64,000 nucleotides of DNA. Origin: Paenibacillus polymyxa (GTDB lineage Bacteria; Bacillota; Bacilli; Paenibacillales; Paenibacillaceae). The stretch is taken from assembly GCF_018614975.1 (NCBI RefSeq), contig NZ_JAGGNR010000021.1, positions 124,001 through 188,000 of the forward strand. The letters are read 5' to 3'. This document shows positions 1 to 7,994 of this stretch, one piece after another; position 1 is the stretch's first letter, and every line of letters begins with the position of its first letter. Below the pieces are notes generated by a model that had not been told where the DNA came from, searched no databases, and saw nothing but the letters and a program-made list of their open reading frames with translations. Position numbers and translations under genes: made by a program.

Positions 1-492
1 CTCAATTCAGGTTTACGGGTGTCGGAAGTTGTGAACCTGAACGTTGATGACCTCGATCTGAACAACAAACTACTGTATGTTTATCGCAAAGGTAATAATG
101 ATGAGACGTACAAAACACCCGTTTATTTCAGGGAACAGGCCAAGGACGAACTCGCAACTTATATGAACCTGCGGCAATCACGTTACCGTACGCCCAAGCG
201 GGAGAAAGGTCTGTTCATTGCTTTGCGTAACGGAGATTCAGAAGGAAGCCGAATGACCAAAAGAGCGATCCAGGCCATGATCATGAAATACGCCAAGCGC
301 TTTGGCAAACCATACTTGACCGTGCACAAATTACGCCATTCATTCGCAACCGACTATTATTTGCAAAATGATATTTACAAAACGAAAGAGCAGCTTGGAC
401 ACGCTTCTACGGAAACGACCGAGATCTATGCTCACCTTACCGACAAAACGATGTCCGAAGCCATCGAACGTCGCACAGACGATGGGATGTAA
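1..492 (+). CDS. xerS: Tyrosine recombinase, XerS-like (C-terminal part, cut by window start)
   Basis: This is the catalytic C-terminal part of a tyrosine site-specific recombinase; the frame is open from base 1, so the N-terminal DNA-binding part lies outside the window. Catalytic landmarks are visible: the first arginine in GLRVSE, the HKLRH box (His-x-x-Arg), the LGHAS histidine, and the nucleophilic tyrosine in TEIYAHL. The family cuts and rejoins DNA through a 3'-phosphotyrosine. The overall sequence resembles XerS-type single recombinases that resolve chromosome dimers in Firmicutes; a transposon or phage integrase is the alternative. No mobile-element genes lie downstream, and an intrinsic terminator follows, which favours a chromosomal housekeeping role. 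The XerS assignment rests on recalled resemblance. Confidence 0.75.
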   Translation, partial: LNSGLRVSEVVNLNVDDLDLNNKLLYVYRKGNNDETYKTPVYFREQAKDELATYMNLRQSRYRTPKREKGLFIALRNGDSEGSRMTKRAIQAMIMKYAKRFGKPYLTVHKLRHSFATDYYLQNDIYKTKEQLGHASTETTEIYAHLTDKTMSEAIERRTDDGM

Positions 493-506
493 CATTCCGA
501 TCATAA

Positions 507-568
507 TAAAAGCAGCAAGCCACATCAAGGATTTCGATCCGAGAAAGGTCTGCTGCTTTTTTGTTTTT
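507..568 (+). terminator. Intrinsic terminator after the recombinase
   Basis: Arms AAAAGCAGCA (508-517) and TGCTGCTTTT (551-560) pair perfectly around a 33-base loop and run into a T-rich tract. It ends the recombinase transcript. The 138 bases between it and mobB show nothing else I can support. Confidence 0.75.
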
Positions 569-706
569 TACACCTTTCAAGGAGAGCAAAAGCAGAAAAA
601 TTTTAGTTTACATAATAAATATTACGTTATATTTGAAAGGGGTCAATCACGCTCTCTGTACATTCAATCATGTTTATCGACCATAATATCCCACTTCTTG
701 ACGTTT

Positions 707-1267
707 CTACGATTCGAATTCACTATTCTGCCTACACTCGCTCTCAACCATCGCCAACAACGCTTTGGCTATACCCTCCGTTTCATGAACCGAGTACCAT
801 GTTATATCTCTGCTTACGGTGCTCCGCTCTACAAACTGCTCTGAAGGTAGCCATGAGATCATACCCACTACCCCTTCAAGCTGATCAACCAAGGTCAGAT
901 CTTTCTCTTCTCGAACCATCACGAATTTGGGATAAGAAGCATCCTTGAATCCTTCAACAACAATCCAATCATAAACGGACAGATAGCTCAGCATATCCTC
1001 CAGCTTGGTTGCCTGTCGCTCCATAATCGCAGTACGTTTCTCCGACATGACAACCACCGCCGAGGCCCCCGCCTCCCCAAATTGATATGAATCCGTTCCT
1101 TCTTGATCCATCTCAAAATGGTCATGTCCATCATGCTTAATTGCTGCTACTTTAAGTCCAATAGAAGAAAAGTGCCCGATCAACGCGGCTGTCAGGGTTG
1201 TCTTGCCCGTGTTTTTGTATCCAACAATCTGTATAATATGTGGTTTTGTATCACTCATTGTAGTCAT
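707..1267 (-). CDS. mobB: Molybdopterin-guanine dinucleotide biosynthesis protein B
   Basis: P-loop GTPase-like protein of 186 residues associated with the final steps of molybdenum cofactor synthesis, where it is thought to assist MobA in attaching GMP to molybdopterin. The N-terminus has the Walker A motif GYKNTGKTT, followed by AIKHDGH and, further on, VVEGFKD, all typical of MobB. The length fits the family. It lies 7 bases after moeA and is co-transcribed with it; the start ATG follows GAGG with about 10 bases spacing, and an internal ATG three codons later is possible. No MobA is present in the window. Confidence 0.88.
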   Translation of the reverse strand: MTTMSDTKPHIIQIVGYKNTGKTTLTAALIGHFSSIGLKVAAIKHDGHDHFEMDQEGTDSYQFGEAGASAVVVMSEKRTAIMERQATKLEDMLSYLSVYDWIVVEGFKDASYPKFVMVREEKDLTLVDQLEGVVGMISWLPSEQFVERSTVSRDITWYSVHETEGIAKALLAMVESECRQNSEFES

Positions 1268-1274
1268 CTACCAA

Positions 1275-2570
1275 CTACCTCGCATGTCCTGAGGGCAGTT
1301 TGAGAATACGTACCTGCTCACCCGCAGGAATTCCTTTTTTCTCAGGTGGAACAACAATCAGGCAATCACTGTCTTTAATGGTGATCATCACGCTGGATTC
1401 ATCTACACGGGCAGCAGCCGGTATCGCGTACACCATGCCGTTGCGGATTTCTGTGCGTCCACGCACGAACCGTGTAAAATTATTCACTCTGGTGTACTCT
1501 TCCTCCAAGATCGCAGTCCATTCTTCCAAATAAGGATGCTCATCCGCTTGCATGGAACGAATGGTTGGACGAACAAAGAGACCAAAACCCACAAAACAAG
1601 CCCCCGGGTTGCCAGAAAGTGCAAAAAGCAATTTGTCTTTGTATACAGCAGCTGTGGTTACACTGCCTGGTCGCATCGTCACTTTGTTAAACAACATCTC
1701 CATATGTTCTTCCAGCACAAGTTCGCCCATAATATCATAATCCCCGACGGATACACCACCTGTGGTCACCACGATATCATTCTCTTGAATGGCTTCTTCC
1801 AGTTTGGCCCTGGCCGTATTCACATCATCTGCAATAGAACCGTACATCACAGGCTCTCCACCTGCTTCAACAACCAGAGAGCGCAGCATGTAACTGTTGC
1901 TGTTCCGAATCCGACCTGGTTGTAATGGCTCATCTACATCAAGCAATTCCGTGCCGGTTGCGAATATCGCCACCTTTGGACGTTGAAATACGGGAACTTC
2001 TGCTATGCCAAAAGTCGCTAACACAGACTGCTCTCCTGCCCTGATGATCGTTCCTGCTTCGAGCAGTTGCTGTCCCTCTTGGACTTCCAGTCCGATTGGG
2101 GTGATGTTAGCACCCGATAATATGTGCCGTTTCAATGCAATCCACTGTTCTCCGTCCTCTACCTTGCTCTCGGTCATTTCCATCATGACTACCGCATCCG
2201 CACCTTCCGGAACCTGTGCACCCGTCATGATGCGAGCCGTCGTACCTGAAACAATGGTGTGGTCCGAGGTGTAGCCGCAAGGAATTTCATCAATTACTCG
2301 AAACCAAACTTGATGATCACTCGATGCATCTATGGTATCTGTACTTATAATCGCGAATCCATCCATACCCGATCTCCGGAAGAATGGATACGGATGAGGT
2401 GCCTGAATCGTCTTTGCAAGTGTGCGGCCATGAGCAGATTCAAGATGAACTTTCTCTGTGGAGCCTACAGTAACTCTTGCTGCTATTTTGGCCTGAGCAT
2501 CCGGTACCTGTACAGCTGTACGATTGAATTTGGCAGTTGTCATATCGTGTAAGTGTGAGTTCATTTTCAA
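1275..2570 (-). CDS. moeA: Molybdopterin molybdotransferase MoeA
   Basis: MoeA inserts molybdate into adenylylated molybdopterin to complete the molybdenum cofactor. The 431-residue length fits. Recognisable segments include RRSGMDGFA, the RIMTGAQVPEGADAV region, the MPT-binding TGGVSVGDYD motif, and LSGNPGACFV. The C-terminal domain IV (about residues 350-431) is present. The proposed start is TTG, ten bases after a strong AGGAGGT; an in-frame ATG two codons later is the alternative with poorer spacing. It forms a two-gene operon with mobB. I found no molybdenum-cofactor riboswitch in the upstream 190 bases. Confidence 0.92.
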   Translation of the reverse strand: MKMNSHLHDMTTAKFNRTAVQVPDAQAKIAARVTVGSTEKVHLESAHGRTLAKTIQAPHPYPFFRRSGMDGFAIISTDTIDASSDHQVWFRVIDEIPCGYTSDHTIVSGTTARIMTGAQVPEGADAVVMMEMTESKVEDGEQWIALKRHILSGANITPIGLEVQEGQQLLEAGTIIRAGEQSVLATFGIAEVPVFQRPKVAIFATGTELLDVDEPLQPGRIRNSNSYMLRSLVVEAGGEPVMYGSIADDVNTARAKLEEAIQENDIVVTTGGVSVGDYDIMGELVLEEHMEMLFNKVTMRPGSVTTAAVYKDKLLFALSGNPGACFVGFGLFVRPTIRSMQADEHPYLEEWTAILEEEYTRVNNFTRFVRGRTEIRNGMVYAIPAAARVDESSVMITIKDSDCLIVVPPEKKGIPAGEQVRILKLPSGHAR

Positions 2571-2764
2571 AAGCGTTCTTACCTCCTAGAGACATTCATC
2601 TTTTAAGAAAGTGTAGCCCGAATACTGTAAGATAACAAGTACATCACTTATTGAATCCTGTGACAAAATCTTATTTCTTACAGGTGTAACGCTCCTTGAC
2701 CTATATTCAACATGAAAGGCATCTTGTCTGCCCATAATATAATTGACAAAGGGAGGCGATGATC

Positions 2765-3055
2765 ATGAGTAAACGATGTGAATTATGCGGAAGGGAACCT
2801 GTGAACACGACCGTTCATCATCTGACACCCAAAGAAATGGGAGGAACATTTCTGCCAACGGCCAACCTGTGCATCCCCTGTCACAAACAGATTCATTCGT
2901 TATACACTAATCGCGACATTGTAACCCTTGGACTCACGGATCTGCAATCCTTGAGACAGGATGAACGAATGGTTCCATTTATCCGCTGGATTCGTAAACA
3001 GCCTGCTTCAACGATTCCCCGCGTACGCAAATCCAATCATGTTCGCAAATCGTAA
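2765..3055 (+). CDS. Small HNH-like zinc-finger protein
   Basis: A 96-residue protein with a treble-clef, HNH-nuclease-like core: CELCGR near the N-terminus, VHHLTPKEMGG, then NLCIPCHKQIH. The two CxxC pairs probably bind a structural zinc, and the histidine pair could form the HNH active site. The C-terminal 40 residues are basic (KQPAS..RVRKSNHVRKS). GGGAGG at 2751-2756 is 8 bases before the ATG at 2765 but only 2 before an ATG at 2759, so 2765 is chosen. It is monocistronic, divergent from moeA. Whether it cuts DNA cannot be told from sequence; many such small HNH proteins are uncharacterised. Confidence 0.7.
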   Translation: MSKRCELCGREPVNTTVHHLTPKEMGGTFLPTANLCIPCHKQIHSLYTNRDIVTLGLTDLQSLRQDERMVPFIRWIRKQPASTIPRVRKSNHVRKS

Positions 3056-3168
3056 ACCAAAAAAGAACAGCTCCAAGGTCATGTGCCGGCGAGGTGTATC
3101 CGCCTTCCCTTTTCACTGTTCTTAATTGAATTATGTGATTGGCAGCCATCCTGATGATTAGATGTTTA

Positions 3169-3906
3169 TTATCTTCGCCTCTTAATTCGGCCGCCGCCCA
3201 CTCTGGTTTTCGGTTTTTTGTAGGATTTCTTAGGTGAATCAAACAACCCACCACTGCTCTTGTTGCGATCAATGGTTCCCTTGCTCTGATCCCTGTTGCG
3301 GTTGAATAATCCTCCGCCAGATCCCACGCTTGAATCTTTATCGCTTCCGCGCCTTGTAATCGTACCTTTCCGATCAACAGTAATAGGTGGAGCAAGCTTC
3401 TTGTCATTACTTGTTGGTGCACGATAAGATCCTGCACTCGGTTTATACGTATCTTTATTGGTATATCCTCGATAGTTGCCATAACCTCGCCCGCCAAAAG
3501 AATCGAACAGATTACCAATTAATGTAGCGGTGAGGTAACCTTGTAAAAAAGATGAATCGTAGTTCTGCCGAACATATTCCTTGGAGTCCACCTCAACCAA
3601 GGTATCCTCCGGCTTGTTCGGGTCTTGTTGCAGGTGATAATACTCGTCCTGATACACGAGGAACATACGCTCTGTGTTCTCTGCCGAGATCTGATCCGGT
3701 TGCCTTTGGTCAGACAATTCCCGAGCCACTTCCGGGACGGTCCGGTCCGAAGCCCGGTACACATAGGACGTTGAGTTACCACTGCCGTTAACCGATTCAA
3801 GCGGATATGTGTCCTGAACAGAAGGTGCTCCGCACGCGGACAACAGAGACATCACAAGGCTGAGGACCAGCATTAATTTTAATCCATGTGCCAAGCGTTT
3901 TTTCAT
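3169..3906 (-). CDS. DUF4247-type lipoprotein, last gene of the pspA operon
   Basis: A 245-residue exported lipoprotein: the signal peptide ends in the lipobox LLSAC at about residues 21-25, so the mature protein should be anchored on the outer face of the membrane. The middle part (about 30-150) resembles the DUF4247 family as I recall it; the C-terminal 100 residues are low complexity, rich in Gly, Ser, Lys and Arg, ending in a highly basic GGGRIKRRR tail. AGGAGAGG precedes the ATG. It lies 12 bases after the DUF4178 gene and is surely co-transcribed with it, DUF350 and pspA, suggesting a part in envelope-stress defence. The molecular function is unknown; the basic tail could bind teichoic acids or phospholipids (inference). 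Confidence 0.75.
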   Translation of the reverse strand: MKKRLAHGLKLMLVLSLVMSLLSACGAPSVQDTYPLESVNGSGNSTSYVYRASDRTVPEVARELSDQRQPDQISAENTERMFLVYQDEYYHLQQDPNKPEDTLVEVDSKEYVRQNYDSSFLQGYLTATLIGNLFDSFGGRGYGNYRGYTNKDTYKPSAGSYRAPTSNDKKLAPPITVDRKGTITRRGSDKDSSVGSGGGLFNRNRDQSKGTIDRNKSSGGLFDSPKKSYKKPKTRVGGGRIKRRR

Positions 3907-3918
3907 TGGGAACCTCTC

Positions 3919-4425
3919 CTAGCTCGAACGAATCACTTTGATATCCGCAGGAAGAATGGACTCACCCTCATACAGTGTAAATCTTCTGTCTTGCCACTCC
4001 ACACGAAGAAGCATATTATCATCCGACTGATACTGCCACACCAATTGTTCTCCAGCCTGACCATACGGAGTTCTGCCTGCCGTTAATACCATGCCTCCAT
4101 ACTCTTCCTCCAGATGATATGCGCGCCCATCCAGGTCCAGCAATGTGGGCACTTCATCAGGTGAATCAAGCCTGCCATCAATTGGTGTATATAGGGCGTA
4201 ACGTGTGAGTTCCCGTTCTTCGATATGCAAATATCGAAATGCGGTACCATCCTGCAGCGTGAGGACAACTGCATTTCGAGCACGATTTTGTACCCGACCA
4301 ACGACTTCATAAGTGACCAGAGAAACCTCACAGATATCACCAGGTGCAAGCTGAAGCATCGTTTTCTGTGCCTGCGGTGGTTCAGGTTTCGTTAGTATTC
4401 CTTTAATTCGTTTCCATACACTCAT
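3919..4425 (-). CDS. DUF4178-type protein
   Basis: A 168-residue soluble protein with no signal peptide or membrane helix. It is mostly beta-strand-like, with segments such as LAPGDICEVSLVTYEVVGR and TLQDGTAFRYLHIEERE, suggestive of small beta-barrel folds, and matches what I recall of DUF4178. The start is the ATG at 4423-4425, preceded by AGGAGT; a longer frame exists upstream but overlaps the DUF350 gene and lacks a ribosome site. It sits between DUF350 (23-base gap) and DUF4247 (12-base gap). DUF4178 proteins recur beside PspA and DUF350 genes, so a role in the same membrane-stress complex is inferred. Biochemical activity is unknown. Confidence 0.72.
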   Translation of the reverse strand: MSVWKRIKGILTKPEPPQAQKTMLQLAPGDICEVSLVTYEVVGRVQNRARNAVVLTLQDGTAFRYLHIEERELTRYALYTPIDGRLDSPDEVPTLLDLDGRAYHLEEEYGGMVLTAGRTPYGQAGEQLVWQYQSDDNMLLRVEWQDRRFTLYEGESILPADIKVIRSS

Positions 4426-4448
4426 GAGAATTACTCCTGTTCCTTGTC

Positions 4449-4850
4449 TTATAAACAAGCTGCAATAATCAGTGCGCCCACGATATGTAAAGCGCCAGAG
4501 AACAAACCGTATCCTGTCTTCCCTTGCTGAATTCCCGTATCCAGATCCAGATTGGCCCATTTGCGAATCATAAAGTGTACAACACTCTCCAGAATCAACA
4601 AAATGATAAAGGATACAATGGAGACCAGCAGTGCTTCTCCCAGGTGACCAGCCGTAGAAATGGACGTAGCAAGTACATATCCTTGTGCAAATAATTTCAT
4701 AACCATACGTGTAGTAACGGCCATATTGCCAGCCTTAACTTCAGCAAAATCCTTATATTTCGTGAACAGTGAATCAACATACATCAGGACAAACAGCAAA
4801 ACCGAACCAGATCCGGTCCAGACTAGCATCGCCAAAATGTTCAAATCCAT
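4449..4850 (-). CDS. DUF350-type membrane protein
   Basis: A 133-residue integral membrane protein with about four hydrophobic segments (roughly residues 4-28, 50-70, 75-95 and 110-133), fitting the DUF350 family of small four-helix membrane proteins. A conserved-looking polar stretch, KYKDFAEVKAGNMAVTTRM, links the first two helices. GGGGGCTG precedes the ATG. It lies 98 bases downstream of pspA, separated by a hairpin that may lower its expression relative to PspA. DUF350 is a recurrent partner of PspA/IM30 proteins; it may give PspA a membrane docking site, which is inference. Confidence 0.75.
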   Translation of the reverse strand: MDLNILAMLVWTGSGSVLLFVLMYVDSLFTKYKDFAEVKAGNMAVTTRMVMKLFAQGYVLATSISTAGHLGEALLVSIVSFIILLILESVVHFMIRKWANLDLDTGIQQGKTGYGLFSGALHIVGALIIAACL

Positions 4851-4886
4851 TTACACAGCCCCCACATATCAACATGAACCGCATTT

Positions 4887-4919
4887 AAAAGCGAAGGAGA
4901 AACACTCTTCTCCTCCGCT
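4887..4919 (-). terminator. Hairpin between pspA and DUF350 (partial terminator)
   Basis: Arms 4890-4901 and 4908-4919 pair over 12 bases with one mismatch, with a 6-base loop. On the minus strand the stem is followed by TTTTAAA. It lies inside the operon, so a leaky terminator or mRNA-processing stem that makes pspA the most abundant product is likely. Confidence 0.5.
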
Positions 4920-4948
4920 GGTTAACCCTGCTGACAACCAAGGTAGTA

Positions 4949-5620
4949 TTAGTTCTTATTATCGTACTGTTTCATCAATGCTGCGAGTTCGTCTTCAACA
5001 GCCTGATCTTTACCCAACTTCTCGAACTCTTCATCCAAAGACTTGCCTTTGGAAGACATTTCGTTGCTTGCTTCTGCCTGTGCTTCCATCTGCATCATTT
5101 TCTCTTCCATACGCTTCATACCAGCACTTGCCGTATCAGAGCCAAACCCATTCAACGCTTTGTTGATTTCCGTTTGGGCTTTTGCTGCATTGTAACGAGC
5201 TACCAGTGTTTCGCGTTTGTTCTTCATTTGAGTCAGCTGCTTACGCATCTCGTCGAGCTTGCCACGCAGGTTATCTGCAGAAGCCTTGTTTTGGTTATAG
5301 CTGGTTTTGTACTCAGCCATCTTCTCTTCAGCAGCCTTTTTCTCTTCCAGGGTACGCCGAGCCAAATCCAGATTCTGAGCACGTGCCGCCGTATGCGCCT
5401 GCTCTTCACGTTTCTTCACAAGAGCTTCCTGCTCTTCGAATAACTGCTTGAATTTCTTCTCAATGGCGATCTGTTGAGCTACTGCTTTCTCCGCATCTTC
5501 CAGATCCTCTTGCATGTCACGGATATATTGGTCCGTCATCTTGATTGGATCTTCCGCCTTGTCAATAATGGCGTTGATGTTAGACATGGTTAGATCACGC
5601 AAACGTTTGAAAATGGACAT
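4949..5620 (-). CDS. pspA: PspA/IM30 family membrane-stress protein
   Basis: A 223-residue, almost wholly alpha-helical coiled-coil protein of the PspA/Vipp1 (ESCRT-III-like) family, which forms rods and rings on the inner leaflet to repair or stabilise the membrane. The amphipathic N-terminus MSIFKRLRDL, then INAIIDKAEDPIKM and long heptad-like helices rich in Glu, Lys, Gln and Ala, are typical. The start is the ATG at 5618-5620 with AGGAGG upstream; an in-frame extension upstream would cover the promoter and is rejected. It is the first gene of the pspA-DUF350-DUF4178-DUF4247 operon and is preceded by a perfect sigma-W-type promoter, matching the known sigma-W control of pspA in Bacillus subtilis. 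Confidence 0.92.
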   Translation of the reverse strand: MSIFKRLRDLTMSNINAIIDKAEDPIKMTDQYIRDMQEDLEDAEKAVAQQIAIEKKFKQLFEEQEALVKKREEQAHTAARAQNLDLARRTLEEKKAAEEKMAEYKTSYNQNKASADNLRGKLDEMRKQLTQMKNKRETLVARYNAAKAQTEINKALNGFGSDTASAGMKRMEEKMMQMEAQAEASNEMSSKGKSLDEEFEKLGKDQAVEDELAALMKQYDNKN

Positions 5621-5665
5621 TATGTTATTCCTCCTAGTCGATATTACATCGTATATAAACATACA

Positions 5666-5691
5666 TACGTAACAATCTACAACTCGTTTCA
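5666..5691 (-). promoter_or_regulatory. Sigma-W-type (ECF) promoter of the pspA operon
   Basis: On the minus strand TGAAAC (5686-5691) is followed after exactly 16 bases by CGTA (5666-5669), a perfect match to the sigma-W consensus TGAAAC-N16-CGTA. It lies about 46 bases before the pspA start codon. This predicts induction by cell-envelope stress. Confidence 0.82.
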
Positions 5692-5731
5692 ATTTTAGCA
5701 AATAAAATCAAAACATTCGATGGCTCTTATG

Positions 5732-6079
5732 TCAGGAAGATCGTTTATCTTTGTTCAGATGATCCTCCATCAACCTCTCTGCAGTCTGCACGATTTCGTC
5801 GATCTGCATCCGCGTGATGGAATCAAAATGAATACCCATGATCACCGTAACGGTTACTTTCAACTGCAAGGCAGCCTTTCGGGCGAGCCGCTCACACAGC
5901 ACTTGTTCTTTATGCCCAGGAATATGTACCGTCAACCCGCTTACGCGCTCATGATCCACGTAGAACGTGGCTACGGCACCAATATGCGCCTTGCCTCCGG
6001 TAACGAGAAAAACCTTATCCTCTCCTGCTTCAATCACCTGTAACCGTATCGATTTCAAATCATATGTACTCATAACCAT
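5732..6079 (-). CDS. Small conserved protein of unknown function
   Basis: A 115-residue soluble protein that I do not firmly recognise. It has an alternating hydrophobic pattern (SIRLQVIEAGEDKVFLVTGG), a Gly-Ala-Val turn, VHIPGHKEQVLCERLARKAA and a hydrophobic strand VTVTVIMGIHFDSI, suggesting a compact alpha/beta fold. It faintly recalls the LpdD-like prenylated-flavin chaperone domain, but I would not assign it. Two start codons are possible: ATG at 6077-6079, or the ATG two codons later, which sits better behind AGGTGG. It runs in the direction of pspA but ends upstream of the sigma-W promoter, so it is probably a separate unit. Confidence 0.65.
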   Translation of the reverse strand: MVMSTYDLKSIRLQVIEAGEDKVFLVTGGKAHIGAVATFYVDHERVSGLTVHIPGHKEQVLCERLARKAALQLKVTVTVIMGIHFDSITRMQIDEIVQTAERLMEDHLNKDKRSS

Positions 6080-6226
6080 CCACCTATCCTTCTCTATATG
6101 TTATATATGGAGGAATTATGGCTTTCAATGAGATAAATCGGCAATGAATATTCTCACACTACGCATATTTTATGGACACCCCGGGCATACCAAGGAGAAC
6201 GTTATTTTGAAAAGGAGGCCGTTATT

Positions 6227-7018
6227 ATGCGCGTACGCCTCATTATGCTATTGGTTATCTTTATTTTTCTAGGAGGAGATCCTGCTCCAGTTTCATCATG
6301 GGATGCTTCCACTCCGTCAAGTGAAGCAGTATCGGGTTCAGATTCTGCGGAAGAAGAACAACTGACATTGGGACAGTTACGTCAAAAATATGCCGATACG
6401 TTCAAAACTAATGGTCCTTCAACAAAGAAGGTTGCACTGACTTTTGATGATGTACCTGATCCAAGGTATACTCCACAAGTACTGGATGTATTGAGCAAAT
6501 ACAATGTCAGAGCTACCTTCTTCATCGTGGGTAGTCGTGCTGAGAAACATCCGGATCTGGTGAAACGCATCGTTAAGGAAGGGCATATGGTTGGTAATCA
6601 CAGCTACAATCATCCTGAATTCAGTAAGCTGTCGATGAATGCCTTTCGCAAACAAATTTTACATACCGGGGATATTATTCGACGTTTGGCAGGATATACG
6701 CCCAAGATGATTCGGCCACCTTATGGAGACATTAATGAAGAGCAGCTGAGATGGGCTGCCAAACAGCACTATAGCATTGTGAACTGGAACGTAGACTCCC
6801 TGGACTGGAAAGGCCTCTCAAAGGAACAGGTGAAAGATAACATCCTGTCTGCCGTAAAACCTGGCTCCATCGTTCTGCAACATGCTGGAGGCGGTGTAGG
6901 ATCAAACCTGAACGGCACGATTGAGGCTTTGCCAGAAATTATTGAAGAACTGCATAACCGGGGATATGAACTGGTCACCTTGGACGAGATGTTGGGATTG
7001 CCAAAGGCTAAAGATTAA
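6227..7018 (+). CDS. Polysaccharide deacetylase (NodB-type), exported
   Basis: A 263-residue carbohydrate esterase family 4-like enzyme that would remove N- or O-acetyl groups from cell-wall glycans or chitin-type polymers. A signal peptide spans about residues 1-24. The NodB domain (about 65-255) shows motif 1 TFDDVPD (usual form TFDDGP; the Gly is Val here), motif 2 HSYNHP with the two metal-binding histidines, motif 3 RPPYGD, motif 4 NWNVDSLDWKG, and a C-terminal VLQHAGGG carrying the catalytic-helper histidine. AAGGAGG precedes the ATG by 8 bases. It is a single-gene unit ending in a bidirectional terminator. The exact substrate cannot be read from sequence. Confidence 0.88.
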   Translation: MRVRLIMLLVIFIFLGGDPAPVSSWDASTPSSEAVSGSDSAEEEQLTLGQLRQKYADTFKTNGPSTKKVALTFDDVPDPRYTPQVLDVLSKYNVRATFFIVGSRAEKHPDLVKRIVKEGHMVGNHSYNHPEFSKLSMNAFRKQILHTGDIIRRLAGYTPKMIRPPYGDINEEQLRWAAKQHYSIVNWNVDSLDWKGLSKEQVKDNILSAVKPGSIVLQHAGGGVGSNLNGTIEALPEIIEELHNRGYELVTLDEMLGLPKAKD

Positions 7019-7050
7019 GGATATTCATTATAAAAAATTGACGATGTTAA

Positions 7051-7097
7051 AAGGGTGCCTGTTCAATCGCAAGTAGCGATTGGCAGACACCCTGTTT
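7051..7097. terminator. Bidirectional terminator between deacetylase and 3D protein
   Basis: Outer arms AGGGTG (7052-7057) and CACCCT (7088-7093) enclose an inner stem CAATCGC/GCGATTG. It lies between converging genes and has A-rich and T-rich flanks, so it can serve both. Confidence 0.7.
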
Positions 7098-7124
7098 GAA
7101 TTCATTTTAAATGTAATTTACTCT

Positions 7125-7799
7125 CTACTTCAGAATGTACAGCTCGATATCCTGAAAACCAAATGTGCTTACAGATTGTTTGCTACCCGGGATGAAGATA
7201 TCAATCCGGTGACCCTTGATTGCACCGCCCACATCACGCGCTGTGGCTACAAAAGCCTGTTTTGGCAATCCTGGATGGCTGTGACCGGTTACCAGTACTT
7301 TGGTTCCGAGTGGAATCACACTTGGATCAACTGCGATCGTACCCAGTTCAAGGTCATTGCCGAAGTAATCCACAGCACCCCATCCTCCATTTTCAGACGG
7401 ATCTGCAGAGTATGCCGTTGCTTTCACGTTCACTGCTTTACTGTAATCAAACGTTTTTCCCCAGGCTTGAACCACTTTGTTATCTGCGTTAACGTCTAAG
7501 CTTGCTGTAGTAACCGTTTTGGCTTGGGTCTTATTTCCCTTCGCCGCAGCAGCTGTTACATGGTTTGCCTTACCGGGAATCTTAATTTTCAAACCACCAT
7601 AAATGTTGTAAGGTGAAATGTCGTTGTTTGCTTTAACCAACGTGTTGAGTGCTACTCCATATTGTTTTGATAAGGTGTAGAAGGTATCCCCTTCTTTGGC
7701 CACATGAACTGAATCGGCGTGAGCCGGAACGGCTTGAATGAGCATTGCTGTTGTCAATAATGCTACTGCTGTTTTGGCTATACGTTTCTTGTTAATCAT
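7125..7799 (-). CDS. LysM and 3D-domain cell-wall protein
   Basis: A 224-residue secreted cell-wall protein. A signal peptide ends near AHADS (about residue 29). A single LysM domain (about 32-75; KEGDTFYTLSKQYGV...LKIKIPG) binds peptidoglycan. The C-terminal 3D domain (about 125-224) has a double-psi beta-barrel fold with the conserved acids in IAVDPSVIPLGT, ATARDVGG and HRIDIF, resembling the catalytic barrel of MltA-type lytic transglycosylases and B. subtilis YocH/YuiC. It probably cleaves or remodels peptidoglycan. GAGGGAGG lies 5 bases before the ATG. Expression is under a c-di-AMP riboswitch immediately upstream, as is usual for this hydrolase class. Confidence 0.9.
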   Translation of the reverse strand: MINKKRIAKTAVALLTTAMLIQAVPAHADSVHVAKEGDTFYTLSKQYGVALNTLVKANNDISPYNIYGGLKIKIPGKANHVTAAAAKGNKTQAKTVTTASLDVNADNKVVQAWGKTFDYSKAVNVKATAYSADPSENGGWGAVDYFGNDLELGTIAVDPSVIPLGTKVLVTGHSHPGLPKQAFVATARDVGGAIKGHRIDIFIPGSKQSVSTFGFQDIELYILK

Positions 7800-7816
7800 G
7801 GTCTTCCTCCCTCATT

Positions 7817-7992
7817 GTGCCTGCGAAGTTAGTTGTCGGATTCGGATGAGGAGCCCACCCTATAGGTTCTTCATTACATTTGAAACGTTATGTACCCCTA
7901 ATTCACCCCAAGCAGTGTGCTGTATATCTTCCCCCTGCCCAATCTGCATCGTTACATCCCCCGCACTCCCTGTCCGGAAGTTTCGGCAGAGT
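7817..7992 (-). promoter_or_regulatory. c-di-AMP riboswitch (ydaO/yuaA leader)
   Basis: Read on the minus strand, the leader contains the conserved blocks of the ydaO/yuaA RNA in order: GCCGAAACTTCCGG, ACAGGGAG, GGGGGATG, TTGGGGTGAATTAGGGG, TATAGGGTGGGCTCCTCA, TCCGAATCCGACAACTAA and CTTCGCAGGC. The first and last blocks can close the P1 stem. The family senses c-di-AMP and normally shuts off cell-wall hydrolase or potassium-transport genes when it is bound. No terminator lies between the RNA and the start codon; instead CCTCAT inside the core is complementary to ATGAGG at the ribosome site, so translational control is possible (inference). Confidence 0.9.
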
Positions 7993-7994
7993 TC

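Noticed and set aside
1-492. Recombinase as a marker of a mobile element
   Set aside because: No transposase, phage or attachment-site features follow, and the protein looks like a housekeeping XerS-type enzyme.
2571-2764. Possible molybdenum-cofactor riboswitch before moeA
   Set aside because: None of the conserved elements was recognised; the region only shows short AT-rich segments.
3062-3123. AAGAACAG/CTGTTCTT inverted repeat after the HNH and DUF4247 genes
   Set aside because: The loop is 44 bases long and only partly structured; a terminator is plausible for these converging genes but not well supported.
6118-6147. Nine-codon open frame behind GGAGG before the deacetylase gene
   Set aside because: A leader peptide is possible, but no regulatory codons or paired hairpins support it; too short to call.
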